Positions 15,368-24,308 of a DNA stretch of 64,000 nt are shown piece after piece. Where the stretch lies: the NCBI RefSeq assembly GCF_020164785.1, contig NZ_JAIUGX010000004.1:62001-126000 (forward strand), read 5' to 3'. Under the pieces are notes generated by a model. That model was given only the letters and a program-made list of their open reading frames with translations, was not told the origin of the DNA and did no database searches. The DNA comes from Mesorhizobium sp. ES1-1 (GTDB lineage: Bacteria; Pseudomonadota; Alphaproteobacteria; Rhizobiales; Rhizobiaceae). The position numbers and the translations under genes are program-made. How positions within the stretch are numbered: position 1 is the first letter of the stretch; the number at the start of each line of letters is the position of its first letter.

Positions 15368-16408
15368 ATGGCAGACGTCTCCAGCGACATGTTCGACCGG
15401 GCGATGGGCGCGCTCGTCGGCGGAGCGCTCGGAGACGCGCTCGGCATGCCGACGCAGCTTCTGTCCCCGGCACGGATTGCCGAGCTCTACGGCCATGTCG
15501 AGGATTTCGTCGCGCCCTTCGCCGAACATCCGGTGTCGAAGGGGCTTGTGGCGGGCACCATCACCGACGATACCGAACAGGCGCTGCTGCTTGGTCGCAT
15601 CCTGGTCGAGTCCGGCGAACACTTCGACCACACGCGCTGGGTCAATGCGCTGCTCGATTGGGAGCGCCAGGTCAAGGCGCGCGGCAGCTACGATCTGCTG
15701 GGGCCTTCGACCAAGCGCGCCATCGACGCCATCAACAACGGTGTGCCGGCCGAGGAGGCCGGACGCAGCGGCGACACCAACGGGGCTGCGATGCGCATCG
15801 CGCCGGTCGGCATCATGATGCCGCTGGAACCACTCGATGCATTCGTCGCCAAGGTGGCGCAGACTTGCAGGGCAACCCACAACACCACGATCGCCATCGC
15901 CTCGGCCAGCGCGGTCGCGGCGGCCGTCAGCCGCGGCATTGAGGGCGGCGGGTGGCGAGCGGCTTGCGACATTGCCGTCGCCGCTGCCCGGCAGGGTGCG
16001 ACGCTTGGCAATTGGGTGACTGGCGGGGATATCGGGGCGCGCATCATCTGGGCGCAAGACCTTGTGCGCGGCAAGACGGTCGAGAATGCGATCCGGCTGA
16101 TCACCGATCTGGTCGGCACCGGCGTCGCCAGCCAGGAATCGGTGCCGGCGGCCTTCGCCGTGCTCGAGGTCGCCGATGGCGACCCCTGGCAAGCGGCGGT
16201 GATCAGCGCCAACCTCGGCGGCGACACCGACACGATCGGTGCCATCGCGGCAGGCATGGCCGGCGCCTGCACCGGCTTTTCACGATTGCCGCAACAACAT
16301 ATCGCCAGGCTTGTCGGTTTCGATCTTGCGGAGGTCCGCGCGCTTGCGGAGGACCTCGTCGCGAGGCGGCTGTCCAAAGGCGGGTCCGACAAGGACGCCG
16401 CGGCATGA
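15368..16408 (+). CDS. ADP-ribosylglycohydrolase family enzyme
   Basis: A 346-residue protein of the ARH/DraG fold, which uses two metal ions to hydrolyse N- or O-ribosyl bonds. Visible metal-binding motifs are GALVGGALGDALGMPTQ (start), ITDDTEQALL (about residue 65), GDTNGAAMRIAPVGI (about 136) and LGGDTDTIGAIAAGMAGA (about 285), all in the expected order. Its partners are a PfkB kinase and an ABC importer rather than a dinitrogenase reductase, so the natural substrate is probably an imported ribosylated small molecule; this is an inference. Length is normal for the family. Confidence 0.88.
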   Translation: MADVSSDMFDRAMGALVGGALGDALGMPTQLLSPARIAELYGHVEDFVAPFAEHPVSKGLVAGTITDDTEQALLLGRILVESGEHFDHTRWVNALLDWERQVKARGSYDLLGPSTKRAIDAINNGVPAEEAGRSGDTNGAAMRIAPVGIMMPLEPLDAFVAKVAQTCRATHNTTIAIASASAVAAAVSRGIEGGGWRAACDIAVAAARQGATLGNWVTGGDIGARIIWAQDLVRGKTVENAIRLITDLVGTGVASQESVPAAFAVLEVADGDPWQAAVISANLGGDTDTIGAIAAGMAGACTGFSRLPQQHIARLVGFDLAEVRALAEDLVARRLSKGGSDKDAAA

Positions 16409-17382
16409 GCGGGCGCCTCATCCACATCGGCAGCGCCGTGGTGGACTACGTCTACCGCATCGACGCCTTGCCGGCAGCCGGCACGGAAAAGACCGCATCG
16501 AGCTTCGCCCAGGTCGCCGGCGGCGGCTTCAACATGATGGTCGCGGCCGCCCGGACCGGCATGAAAGTGGTCTTCGGCGGCCAGCTCGGCAGCGGACCGA
16601 ATGGCGACTTCCTGCGCGGCGCCTTGGCCGCCGAGGGAATCGCGACGGTGACGCCGCCGTCGCATGTCATGGACAGCGGCAATTGCGTCGCCATGATCTC
16701 GAGCGACGCCGAGCGCACTTTCGTCTCCTGGCCCGGCGCGGAAAGTGTGCTCAGCCCCGACATGATGGCGCCGGTATCGGTTGCGCCCGGCGATTGGGTG
16801 TTCACCTCGGGCTACACGCTGAGCTATCCCGGCAGCCGTGAGACACTGACCGACTGGATCGAAGCGCTGCCTCCCGGAACGCTTTTCGTCTTCGATCCAA
16901 CGCCTGTCGTCGCGGATATTCCACGCCCGATCCTGTCCAGAGTTCTTGCCCGCACGACATGGTTGAGCTGCAACGCTACCGAGGCCAGCGAAATCGCCGG
17001 TCCGGCCGAGGTCGAAGCGATGGCGGCACGACTTCTGGCCGACCATTGCCCAAAGGCGGCGGGTGTCATCATCCGTGCCGCGGCCAAAGGCTGTTACGTG
17101 CGGTTGGCTGATGGCACGGCGCAGGCCATTCCGGGCTTCAGGGTTGCCGCAATCGACACCAACGGCGCCGGCGATACTCATATCGGCGCTTTCATCAGCG
17201 CGCTGGCGAGATGCGCGGGGCCTTTCGAGGCGGCGCGCTACGCCAATGCCGCGGCGGCAATTTCGGTGACCCGCCATGGCGGATCATCGGCCCCGACCGA
17301 CAGCGAAATCGAGACTTTCCTGACCCTGACGCCCGAGACCGGCGCGCCGGGCCAGAACCAGAAGGCCCACCAAACAGCCTGA
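16405..17382 (+). CDS. PfkB-family carbohydrate kinase
   Basis: A 325-residue ribokinase-superfamily kinase. The N-terminus has HIGSAVVDYVYRIDALP and GGGFNMMVAAARTG (sugar-binding), and the C-terminus has the anion-hole and catalytic motif AAIDTNGAGDTHIGAFISAL with the catalytic Asp in GAGD. It should phosphorylate a sugar or nucleoside using ATP. It overlaps the preceding gene (ATGA), strong evidence that hydrolase and kinase act in sequence: release of a sugar, then its phosphorylation. The frame is open far upstream, but this start fits the family. Confidence 0.88.
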   Translation: MSGRLIHIGSAVVDYVYRIDALPAAGTEKTASSFAQVAGGGFNMMVAAARTGMKVVFGGQLGSGPNGDFLRGALAAEGIATVTPPSHVMDSGNCVAMISSDAERTFVSWPGAESVLSPDMMAPVSVAPGDWVFTSGYTLSYPGSRETLTDWIEALPPGTLFVFDPTPVVADIPRPILSRVLARTTWLSCNATEASEIAGPAEVEAMAARLLADHCPKAAGVIIRAAAKGCYVRLADGTAQAIPGFRVAAIDTNGAGDTHIGAFISALARCAGPFEAARYANAAAAISVTRHGGSSAPTDSEIETFLTLTPETGAPGQNQKAHQTA

Positions 17383-17421
17383 CAAGCCCCGCCAAGCGGG
17401 CAAACAAAGAGAGGAACCGAC

Positions 17422-18483
17422 ATGCGCCTGCCAAAACTGACTGCCCTGCTGACGGCGACCGCCGTCTTCACAACCGCGCTTACGCTGGCCGCCGGTGCCG
17501 CCGACGTGCATGTGCTGAACTGGAAGGGCTATGGGGCCGACGAGCCCTGGGCCGTCGCCGCTTTCGAGAAGGTGACCGGCAACAAGGTCGTCAACGACTT
17601 CTTCAATTCCGAACAGGAAATGCTGACGAAGATCCGCACCAATCCCGGCCTCTACGACGTGGTCATGATCAACGCCGCCTTCAACGACCAGGCGATGGCG
17701 GAAAAGCTGATCCAGCCGATCGACGTGTCGAAGCTGTCCAATTATGCCAATATCAGTCCTGACAAGGCGGGCTCGCCCATGCTCAAGCATGAGGGCAAGG
17801 TCTATGGCGTGCCGTGGGTCTGGGGCCTGACAGCACTCGCCATCAACGAGAAATCCTTCGACAAGCCGCCGACGTCGATCGCCGAAATGTGGGATCCCGC
17901 GCATAAGGGCCGCGTCATCATCCGCGACGACGCGGTCGAGGCGGTGCAGTTCGGAGCCATCGCCACCGGACAGAACATCAACGATATTAAGGATATGGAA
18001 GCCGTCAAGGCGAAGCTCACCTCGCTGATGCCGCAGATAAAGACTTTCTGGAGCTCCGAGAACGACTGGAACCAGATGGTCGCCTCCAACCAGATCGACA
18101 TCGGTACCTATTGGAGCGGCTCGGCCGACCGCGCGAAAACGCACTTCAAGCTGCCGGTCTCGCTGGTAATCCCGCAGGAAGGGGCGGTCGCCTGGCTCGA
18201 TGCGTTTTCCATTCCTGCCGGCTCCAAGAATGTCGAAGGCGCGCAGGCCTTCATCAACTGGATGATCGACCCGAAATTCTATGTCGAATGGGTCACCAAG
18301 GTTGGCGCGCCGGTCTCCGCCAACACCAAGGCGGTGGAAGCGCTGCCTGAGGACGCCTTCAATCGCAAGGTCATGGGCGATCCAGAGGTCGCCAAGCGCA
18401 TCCAGTTCCAGGCGCCGATCACCGACGCGCAGCGCGAGGCCTATCTGGCGCTATGGCAGCAGCTCAAGGTCGACGTGAAGTAG
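17422..18483 (+). CDS. ABC transporter substrate-binding protein, PotD/spermidine-putrescine type
   Basis: A 353-residue periplasmic binding protein with a signal peptide (residues 1-26, ending LAAGAA). The mature part starts with DVHVLNWKGYGADEPWAV, like the PotD/PotF group (LNIYNW), and contains YDVVMINAAFNDQAM, VYGVPWVWGLTALAIN and FIPAG-type DAFSIPAGSKNVEGAQAFINWM. The family binds polyamines and other small organic ligands, so the name says little about substrate. AGAGAGGAACCGAC precedes the start. An intercistronic hairpin follows. Confidence 0.88.
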   Translation: MRLPKLTALLTATAVFTTALTLAAGAADVHVLNWKGYGADEPWAVAAFEKVTGNKVVNDFFNSEQEMLTKIRTNPGLYDVVMINAAFNDQAMAEKLIQPIDVSKLSNYANISPDKAGSPMLKHEGKVYGVPWVWGLTALAINEKSFDKPPTSIAEMWDPAHKGRVIIRDDAVEAVQFGAIATGQNINDIKDMEAVKAKLTSLMPQIKTFWSSENDWNQMVASNQIDIGTYWSGSADRAKTHFKLPVSLVIPQEGAVAWLDAFSIPAGSKNVEGAQAFINWMIDPKFYVEWVTKVGAPVSANTKAVEALPEDAFNRKVMGDPEVAKRIQFQAPITDAQREAYLALWQQLKVDVK

Positions 18484-18494
18484 AGACCGCGTCC

Positions 18495-18527
18495 GGATCC
18501 AGCCGGCGCTTCGCGCCAACTGGATCC
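18495..18527 (+). promoter_or_regulatory. Intercistronic hairpin after the binding-protein gene
   Basis: GGATCCAG at 18495-18502 pairs with CTGGATCC at 18520-18527, with an inner GGCGC/GCGCC stem. There is no T-run, so it is probably not a full terminator; it may protect the upstream mRNA and keep binding-protein levels above permease levels, as in other ABC operons. Confidence 0.6.
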
Positions 18528-18551
18528 TTCAATCCTGGGGAGGAGCGTCGC

Positions 18552-19421
18552 ATGGCGGTACAGGGAGCGGTCGCGTCGCGCAGCGGATTGAGATCGGCTC
18601 TGCCGCTGCTGGCGCCGGCCTATCTCTGGCTGACGGTGGCGATCTTCCTGCCGCTCTCGGCCATGGTCTTTTTCTCGTTCATGACCGACCTGCCGCTGTC
18701 GGGAAAAGCGTGGGCGTTCACGCTTGGCAACTATGCCGCCTTTTTCTCGCAGAGCCTTTACCTCACCCTGCTGCTCGCTTCGCTGCGTCTCGGCCTCGAG
18801 GTGACGCTGTGGTGCATCGTCATCGGTTATCCCGCCGCCTATGTGCTGGCCAAGGTGCTGAAGGGCCGCAGCCGCGAGGCGATCTTCCTGCTGGTCATCC
18901 TGCCATTCTGGTCTAACGGGTTGGTGCGCATCTTCTCCTGGGCGATGGTGCTGCGCGAAGGCGGCATCCTCGACACCGCGCTCAACGCCGTGCTGCCGTT
19001 CAAGATCAACATCGACCTGATGTATTCCTATCCGGCCGTGATCATCGGCCTGGTGCACTCCTATGTGCCGTACATGGTGCTCACCTGCTACCTGACCTTG
19101 CAGGCAATAGACGACTCGCTGATCGAGGCGGGACGCTCGCTGGGCGCCACCCGATTGCAGGTCCTGAAGAGGGTAATCATCCCGCTGTCGATGCCGGGCC
19201 TGGTGGCGGGCGCGGCGCTGATCTTCGTTCCGGTCGTGGGCTCATTCATGGAACCGCGCATTCTCGGCGGCCGCACCGGCACCTTCTACGGCACGGTGAT
19301 CGAGGACCAGTTCGTCGCCGTGTTCAACTGGCCGCTCGGGGCAGCCCTGTCCTTCATCCTGCTGGCCGTCGTGCTGGTGATCCTGGCGATTGCCTCGCCG
19401 GTGCTGCGGAGGGCCACCTGA
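18552..19421 (+). CDS. ABC transporter permease, PotB type
   Basis: A 289-residue inner-membrane permease with six hydrophobic helices. The ABC-coupling loop is DDSLIEAGRSLGATRLQVLKRVIIPLSMPGL (about residues 187-217), the EAA motif that docks on the ATPase. It starts after GGGGAGG and its stop overlaps the next permease start (TGATG). It forms a heterodimeric channel with the following gene. Confidence 0.9.
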   Translation: MAVQGAVASRSGLRSALPLLAPAYLWLTVAIFLPLSAMVFFSFMTDLPLSGKAWAFTLGNYAAFFSQSLYLTLLLASLRLGLEVTLWCIVIGYPAAYVLAKVLKGRSREAIFLLVILPFWSNGLVRIFSWAMVLREGGILDTALNAVLPFKINIDLMYSYPAVIIGLVHSYVPYMVLTCYLTLQAIDDSLIEAGRSLGATRLQVLKRVIIPLSMPGLVAGAALIFVPVVGSFMEPRILGGRTGTFYGTVIEDQFVAVFNWPLGAALSFILLAVVLVILAIASPVLRRAT

Positions 19422-20209
19422 TGGCGACGACCCGCATCCTCGAATGGCTGGGCCGCCTTTACATCTGGCTGCTGCTCGCCTTCCTTTATCTGCCGATCAT
19501 CATCATGGCGCTGATGTCGTTCAACGTCTCGCCCTTCTACCAGCTGCCGTTCGAGTGGACGACGGAATGGTACGGTTCGCTGTGGCAGAACGACCAACTC
19601 ATCGCGGCGACGCGCAACAGCATCGAGATCGCGATCATCACCACCGTCATCTGCGTGGTGCTCGGCTCGGCGGCGTCGCTCGCGCTGTTCCGCTATGAGT
19701 TTCGCGGCAAGAAATTTCTGCAGGCGCTGCTGTTCCCGCCCATCGCCATTCCATGGCTGATCACCGGCACGGCAATGCTGATCTTCTTCTTCGGCGTCGG
19801 CATCGGGCGCGGCCTGTTCGCTATCCTGCTCGGCCATGTCGCGCTGGCACTGCCCTATGTCATCGTCGTCGTCTCGGCCCGGCTGCAGACCTTCGCGCCG
19901 GAACTGGAGGAGGCAGCGCGCTCGCTCGGCGCCAACCAGTGGCAGGTGACAAGGCGCGTCACGCTGCCGTGGATCATGCCTGGCGTCATTGCCGGCGGGC
20001 TGTTTGCCTTTGCAGTATCGTTCGACCAGTTCGTCGTTTCCTACTTCCTGGCGACCCCTGGCCAGACGACGCTGCCGGTCGAGATCTACGCCGCGATCCG
20101 AAAGGGGTTCACGCCCGAAATCAACGCGGTGTCGACCATCATCATCGTGGTGTCGATGGCGCTGATGCTGCTCACCGCGCGCTTCTTCAAATTCGGCGGA
20201 GAAAAATAA
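19421..20209 (+). CDS. ABC transporter permease, PotC type
   Basis: A 262-residue permease, six helices, EAA loop LEEAARSLGANQWQVTRRVTLPWIMPG (about residues 165-191). The N-terminal segment YIWLLLAFLYLPIIIMALMSFN is typical of PotC. It overlaps both neighbours by one base, consistent with equal expression of the two permease halves and the ATPase. Confidence 0.9.
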   Translation: MATTRILEWLGRLYIWLLLAFLYLPIIIMALMSFNVSPFYQLPFEWTTEWYGSLWQNDQLIAATRNSIEIAIITTVICVVLGSAASLALFRYEFRGKKFLQALLFPPIAIPWLITGTAMLIFFFGVGIGRGLFAILLGHVALALPYVIVVVSARLQTFAPELEEAARSLGANQWQVTRRVTLPWIMPGVIAGGLFAFAVSFDQFVVSYFLATPGQTTLPVEIYAAIRKGFTPEINAVSTIIIVVSMALMLLTARFFKFGGEK

Positions 20210-21276
20210 TGGCCGGCGTGCAGGTTTCGAACGTCTCGCGCAGCTTCGGCGCGCACAAGGCCCTGGACGACGTCTCCATCGACTTTGCCGATGGCGGCTT
20301 CTATGCGCTGCTGGGTCCATCAGGCAGCGGCAAGACCACGCTCCTCAGGCAGATCGCCGGTTTCGACTTTCCTGACTCCGGCCGCATCTCCATCGGCGGC
20401 GAGAGCGTCGAGCGCGTGCCCGTCGAGAAGCGACGCATCGGCATGGTGTTCCAGAACTATGCGCTGTTTCCCAATATGAGCGTCGCCGACAATGTCGCCT
20501 TCGGCCTTTCGGTGCGCGGCGAGGCCAAGGTGGTTATCGCGACAGAAGTGCAGCGCGCGCTTGATCTCGTGCAACTCGGCACGCTTGGTGCCCGGCGCCC
20601 GCACCAGTTGTCCGGCGGCCAGCGCCAACGCGTCGCGCTCGCCCGCGCCATTGTCACCAAGCCGCGCGTGCTGCTGCTCGACGAGCCACTGGGCGCACTC
20701 GACAAGGCGCTCCGCGTCGACATGCAGATCGAGCTCAAACGCATTCAGCGCGAGATCGGCATCACCACGATCTTCGTCACCCACGACCAGGAAGAGGCGC
20801 TGACGATGAGCGACCGCGTCGGCATATTGCGAGACGGCAGGCTGGTGCAAGAAGGCCCGCCTGAGGAAATCTACGACCGGCCGAAGACCGAGTTCGCCGC
20901 CACCTTCCTGGGGGACGCCAATATCTTTCGCGGGGACTCGACGGGCAATGGCATTCGTCTGCCGGACGGCACGGCGATCGAGGCGGGTGCGGGTCCCACG
21001 CTCGCCGCCGGCGCCAAGGCGAGCTGCGCCGTGCGGCCCGAGCGCATAGGAATTGCCACCGACACCGGGGCTCCGGACACTACCAATGACAACGTGCTGA
21101 AGGGGCAGGTGTCGAAGCGCATCTTCGCCGGCAACAACAGCACCTACTTCGTCGAGCGTGCCGGCCAGACGCTGAAGGTGATCGTGCAGAACACCGGGGC
21201 CGACAGGCTGGCAGAGGGCCAGGAGGTGGTGCTGCGCTGGTCGCCGGAGAGCACAGTGTTGCTTCCGGCGGGCTGA
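20209..21276 (+). CDS. ABC transporter ATP-binding protein, PotA type
   Basis: A 355-residue ATPase. Walker A is LLGPSGSGKTTLLRQ, signature LSGGQRQRVALARA, Walker B VLLLDEPLGALD and H-loop VTHDQEEAL, all intact. Residues 240-355 form a TOBE/MOP-like regulatory domain ending VVLRWSPESTVLLP, as in PotA. It completes a full importer with the three genes upstream, all under the GntR regulator. The start at 20209 overlaps the previous TAA; a long upstream open frame is not used. Confidence 0.92.
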   Translation: MAGVQVSNVSRSFGAHKALDDVSIDFADGGFYALLGPSGSGKTTLLRQIAGFDFPDSGRISIGGESVERVPVEKRRIGMVFQNYALFPNMSVADNVAFGLSVRGEAKVVIATEVQRALDLVQLGTLGARRPHQLSGGQRQRVALARAIVTKPRVLLLDEPLGALDKALRVDMQIELKRIQREIGITTIFVTHDQEEALTMSDRVGILRDGRLVQEGPPEEIYDRPKTEFAATFLGDANIFRGDSTGNGIRLPDGTAIEAGAGPTLAAGAKASCAVRPERIGIATDTGAPDTTNDNVLKGQVSKRIFAGNNSTYFVERAGQTLKVIVQNTGADRLAEGQEVVLRWSPESTVLLPAG

Positions 21277-21310
21277 GGGGCGGGCCTCCAACTGCGGAGG
21301 TGTGCGTTCC

Positions 21311-21469
21311 CGCCCACCCCCTCTGGCCTGCCGGCCATCTCCCTCGCAAGGGGGAGATTGGCAGGGTGCGCGCCGCTGCTCTTCCGCCAGCGCTGAAAAT
21401 TTGCGAAGTCAAAGATGATGGCTAATCTCCCCTCGCGGGGAGATGCCTGGCAAGGCAGAGGGGGGCGCT
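21311..21469. repeat. Inverted-repeat palindromic element
   Basis: Arms of about 48 bases (21311-21360 and 21421-21469) share CACCCCCTCTGGCCTGCC and CATCTCCC words with reverse complement order, similar to the element at 2101-2266. It lies between the ABC operon and the aconitase X genes and could also act as an imperfect transcript end. Confidence 0.65.
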
Positions 21470-21506
21470 GTCCCGCCATCTTGTCAGGCATGGGCCCGGA
21501 GCACCG

Positions 21507-22757
21507 ATGACGCTCGAACTGACTGCTCAGGACCGATCCGTGCTCGATGGCGGCCAAGGTCCGTCCGCCGCCGCAGCAATGAAGATCCTCGTGGCATTCT
21601 CCAACGCGATCGGCGCTGGCAGCCTGCTTGACATATCGGGGGCCCATATCGACGGCTGCCTCTATCACGGCAAGGCCGGCCTCGATTTCGTCGAAAGGCT
21701 GGTCGAGGGCGGCGGGCGCGTGCGGGTACCCACGACGCTCAATGTCGGTTCGTTCGATCTCATCCATCCCGGCATGGTGAAGATGCCGGAGGGCGAAGAG
21801 GTACCTGCGCGCCGGCTGATGACGGCACATATGGAACTTGGCTGCCAGGCGACTTTCACCTGCGCGCCCTACCAGACGCGCTTTCGGCCGGAGTTCGGCC
21901 AGCAGATCGCCTGGGGTGAATCCAACGCCATCGTGTTTGCCAATTCGGTGATCGGCGCGCGCACCAACCGCTATGGTGATTTCATCGATCTGTGCTGTGC
22001 CCTGACCGGGCGTGCGCCGGCCTGGGGGTTGCATCTGAGCGACAACCGGCGTGGCCGCATCCTGTTCGAACTGGATATTGCCGAACCGGCGCCGAGCGAC
22101 AGCCTGTTTGTCGGCGTCGGGCTGATCGTCGGGCAGGCCAGCGGCGATCGCATTCCGGTGATCTCCGGCCTGCCTCGGCCGCGCGACGAAGACCAGCTGA
22201 AGGCGCTGGGTGCGGCGGCGGCGACGACCGGCGCCGTGGCGTTGTTCCATGCGGTCGGCATCACGCCGGAAGCCGGGACGCTCGATGAGGCGTTCCAAGG
22301 CCACGCGCCGGAAGAGACGATCCGCGTCACCCAGGCCGATATCGACCATGCGCTGGCCAGGCTGTCGGCGGTGCCGGATGGCGCGCCGCTTTCGGCCGTA
22401 TCGCTGGGCACGCCGCATTTCTCGCATGAGGAATGGGTGCGCCTGTTGTCTCTGCTGCATGCGGTCGCGCCCGGAAGGGGCATCCCTATCTACGTCAACA
22501 CCGGCCGTGCGACATTGACCCGTTTGCAGGAAGAGGGCGCGCTGGCCGGGATGGAGGCGTTCGGCCTGATCCCGGTGGCCGATACCTGCACCTATGTCAC
22601 GTCGATCCTGAAGCGGCTCGACGGCGTGGTAATGACCAATTCCGGCAAATGGGCGCATTACGCTCCGGGCAATATCGGCGTGACCGTCGCCTTCGCCGAC
22701 GTGGAGGATTGCATCCGATCCGCCGCGGCCGGGCATGTCGTGCGGAGCGCACCATGA
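21507..22757 (+). CDS. Aconitase X catalytic (large) subunit
   Basis: A 416-residue protein of the AcnX (DUF521) family. Conserved stretches are DISGAHIDGCLYHGKAGLDF (about residues 42-61), PTTLNVGSFDL, the cysteine region ELGCQATFTCAPYQ (about 110-123), GESNAIVFANSVIGARTNRYGDF (about 132-154), SLGTPHFS, and a C-terminal VMTNSGKWAHYAPG. In bacteria AcnX enzymes dehydrate cis-3-hydroxy-L-proline to pyrroline-2-carboxylate; that substrate is a family-based expectation only. The small subunit follows with an ATGA overlap. It may be co-regulated with the upstream ABC operon despite the repeat between them. Confidence 0.85.
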   Translation: MTLELTAQDRSVLDGGQGPSAAAAMKILVAFSNAIGAGSLLDISGAHIDGCLYHGKAGLDFVERLVEGGGRVRVPTTLNVGSFDLIHPGMVKMPEGEEVPARRLMTAHMELGCQATFTCAPYQTRFRPEFGQQIAWGESNAIVFANSVIGARTNRYGDFIDLCCALTGRAPAWGLHLSDNRRGRILFELDIAEPAPSDSLFVGVGLIVGQASGDRIPVISGLPRPRDEDQLKALGAAAATTGAVALFHAVGITPEAGTLDEAFQGHAPEETIRVTQADIDHALARLSAVPDGAPLSAVSLGTPHFSHEEWVRLLSLLHAVAPGRGIPIYVNTGRATLTRLQEEGALAGMEAFGLIPVADTCTYVTSILKRLDGVVMTNSGKWAHYAPGNIGVTVAFADVEDCIRSAAAGHVVRSAP

Positions 22758-23176
22758 CGCGCCCGGTGGAGCGATCCGGAACCTTTCTGGTGCTCGGCGA
22801 AGCGGAGGGACAGGCGCTGGTGCTTTCGCAGGCGCTCAGCTTCTGGGGCGGCATCGACGTTGAGACAGGTGATATCACAGATCACTCCCATCCCGGCCTC
22901 GGCCAGAATGTGGCCGGCAAGATTCTCGTCATGCCGGGCGGACGCGGCTCGTCGTCGTCATCGTCGGTGCTGGCCGAGGCGATCCGCAGGGGCACCGCAC
23001 CGGCCGGCATCCTGATCGAACGGCCGGACCCGATCCTGGCGGTGGGGGCGATCGTCGCCGAATTTCTCTATGGGATACGTATGCCGCTGGTGGTGTGCGA
23101 AATCGCCGGTATTGTTTCCGGCGATCAAGTTCTGGTTGGTATACGCGAAGACGGCGGGGCGATCGTCAAGATCTGA
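22754..23176 (+). CDS. Aconitase X small (swivelling-domain, DUF126) subunit
   Basis: A 140-residue protein carrying the swivelling domain of two-subunit AcnX. LSFWGGIDVETGDITDHSHPGLGQNVAGKILVMPGGRGSSSSSSVLAEAI is the DUF126 signature, with the conserved GGRGSSSSS substrate loop at about residues 62-70. With the upstream subunit it forms the complete enzyme (IIa-type arrangement, in contrast to fused AcnX). No enzyme for the next step is adjacent. Confidence 0.88.
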   Translation: MTRPVERSGTFLVLGEAEGQALVLSQALSFWGGIDVETGDITDHSHPGLGQNVAGKILVMPGGRGSSSSSSVLAEAIRRGTAPAGILIERPDPILAVGAIVAEFLYGIRMPLVVCEIAGIVSGDQVLVGIREDGGAIVKI

Positions 23177-23221
23177 AGACAGCGCCGACGCTGCTCATCC
23201 CGCTGCCATGCCCTTCAGGCC

Positions 23222-24307
23222 TCAGCCCGCCATCAATCCCGCGGCGCCACGGCGCCAGTAAGCCGCCGCCAGGGTTTGATCGCGACCGAGCCCCAGCGTG
23301 CCGCGCCAGTGCTCGCGCACGATCTTGGCGGCGGCCGCTTCCGCCGCGAACCAGCCGAAGGTGGACACGTCTTTCGGCCAAGCCACCGAGCGGACCGCCT
23401 CCGTCAACAGCCTATCCTCGCCCGCCGGGATGCCGTCCCTTGTCAGCCAGTGCAATTCGATGCCGGTTGCGTTGTCGATCTTCTGCTTCTCGCGCTCATC
23501 GGCGATTTCGACAAAGGCGACGCCTCGGGTGTGCGCCGGCAGCGTTTCCAGCATGCGCGCCAGCGCGGGGAGACCGGTTTCATCCGATCCCATGACATAC
23601 CACCCGGCCTGCCGCACCGGCCGGCCGACCGGACCCATGATGCCGACCTTCATGCCTGGCGCCGCCTGAGTGGCCCAGGCGGAGCCGACGCTTTCTCCGG
23701 GATGGACGAGGAAATCGACATCGATGATGCCGCTGGCCGCGTCGAGCGCGCGGATTGTGTAGACGCGCGCCGCGGGACGCCGGTCATCGGCGGGCCAGAC
23801 CGGCAGGCCATTGCCTCCGAGCACCGGCCAGAGCGGATCAGGCACGTCCCGGGTTGGAAAAAGCATGCGAATGTGCATGCCGCCGAACTTGGCGAAGCGG
23901 GTGAGGTCCTCACCGGCAAAGCGGATCCGGCGCATGTGCGGAGTGAGGTCGCGGACCTCGGTCACCGTCATCTCGCGGAATTGGGCGAGGCTGGTCTCGC
24001 CGGAGAGATCGCCGGTCCAGACGATCTCGGGGTTCTCGTCTTTGGCATAGACCTGCACCGCCGTGGCCAGCAGGTCCTTGATGCGGGCAAGTCCGTCACG
24101 GTCGGGCGCATGGGCCCGCATCACCAACTGCTCCACGTCGATGGATGCGGCGCCGAAGGCGAAACGGAAATCGATGCGCTGCCCGTGATGCGACTCACCG
24201 GCCTCGAAGCTCCGCAGCCTGTCGGCGATGCTGTCCATGTAGTCAGGCAGATGCCGGAGGTTAAGCCGCGCCTCACAGGCAAGTTCGCGCAGCGATGCTT
24301 CGCTCAT
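23222..24307 (-). CDS. Siderophore-interacting protein / ferric reductase with DUF2218 domain
   Basis: A 361-residue cytoplasmic flavoprotein. Residues 1-95 resemble DUF2218 (LRHLPDYMDSIADRLRSFE). The FAD-binding part (about 110-245) has RRIRFAGEDL, RVYTIRALD (RxYT flavin motif) and DVDFLVHPGESVGSAWA; the NAD(P)H part has ARMLETLPAH and GWFAAEAAAAKIVREHWRG. This is the ViuB/SIP family, which reduces ferric-siderophore or other imported iron. It begins one base after the TonB receptor stop, so the two form an operon under the iron box. Confidence 0.85.
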   Translation of the reverse strand: MSEASLRELACEARLNLRHLPDYMDSIADRLRSFEAGESHHGQRIDFRFAFGAASIDVEQLVMRAHAPDRDGLARIKDLLATAVQVYAKDENPEIVWTGDLSGETSLAQFREMTVTEVRDLTPHMRRIRFAGEDLTRFAKFGGMHIRMLFPTRDVPDPLWPVLGGNGLPVWPADDRRPAARVYTIRALDAASGIIDVDFLVHPGESVGSAWATQAAPGMKVGIMGPVGRPVRQAGWYVMGSDETGLPALARMLETLPAHTRGVAFVEIADEREKQKIDNATGIELHWLTRDGIPAGEDRLLTEAVRSVAWPKDVSTFGWFAAEAAAAKIVREHWRGTLGLGRDQTLAAAYWRRGAAGLMAG

Positions 24308-24308
24308 G

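Noticed and set aside
17422..21276. Assignment of the importer as a spermidine/putrescine transporter
   Set aside because: The PotABCD likeness is at family level only; the ARH hydrolase and kinase partners point to a ribosylated or sugar substrate.
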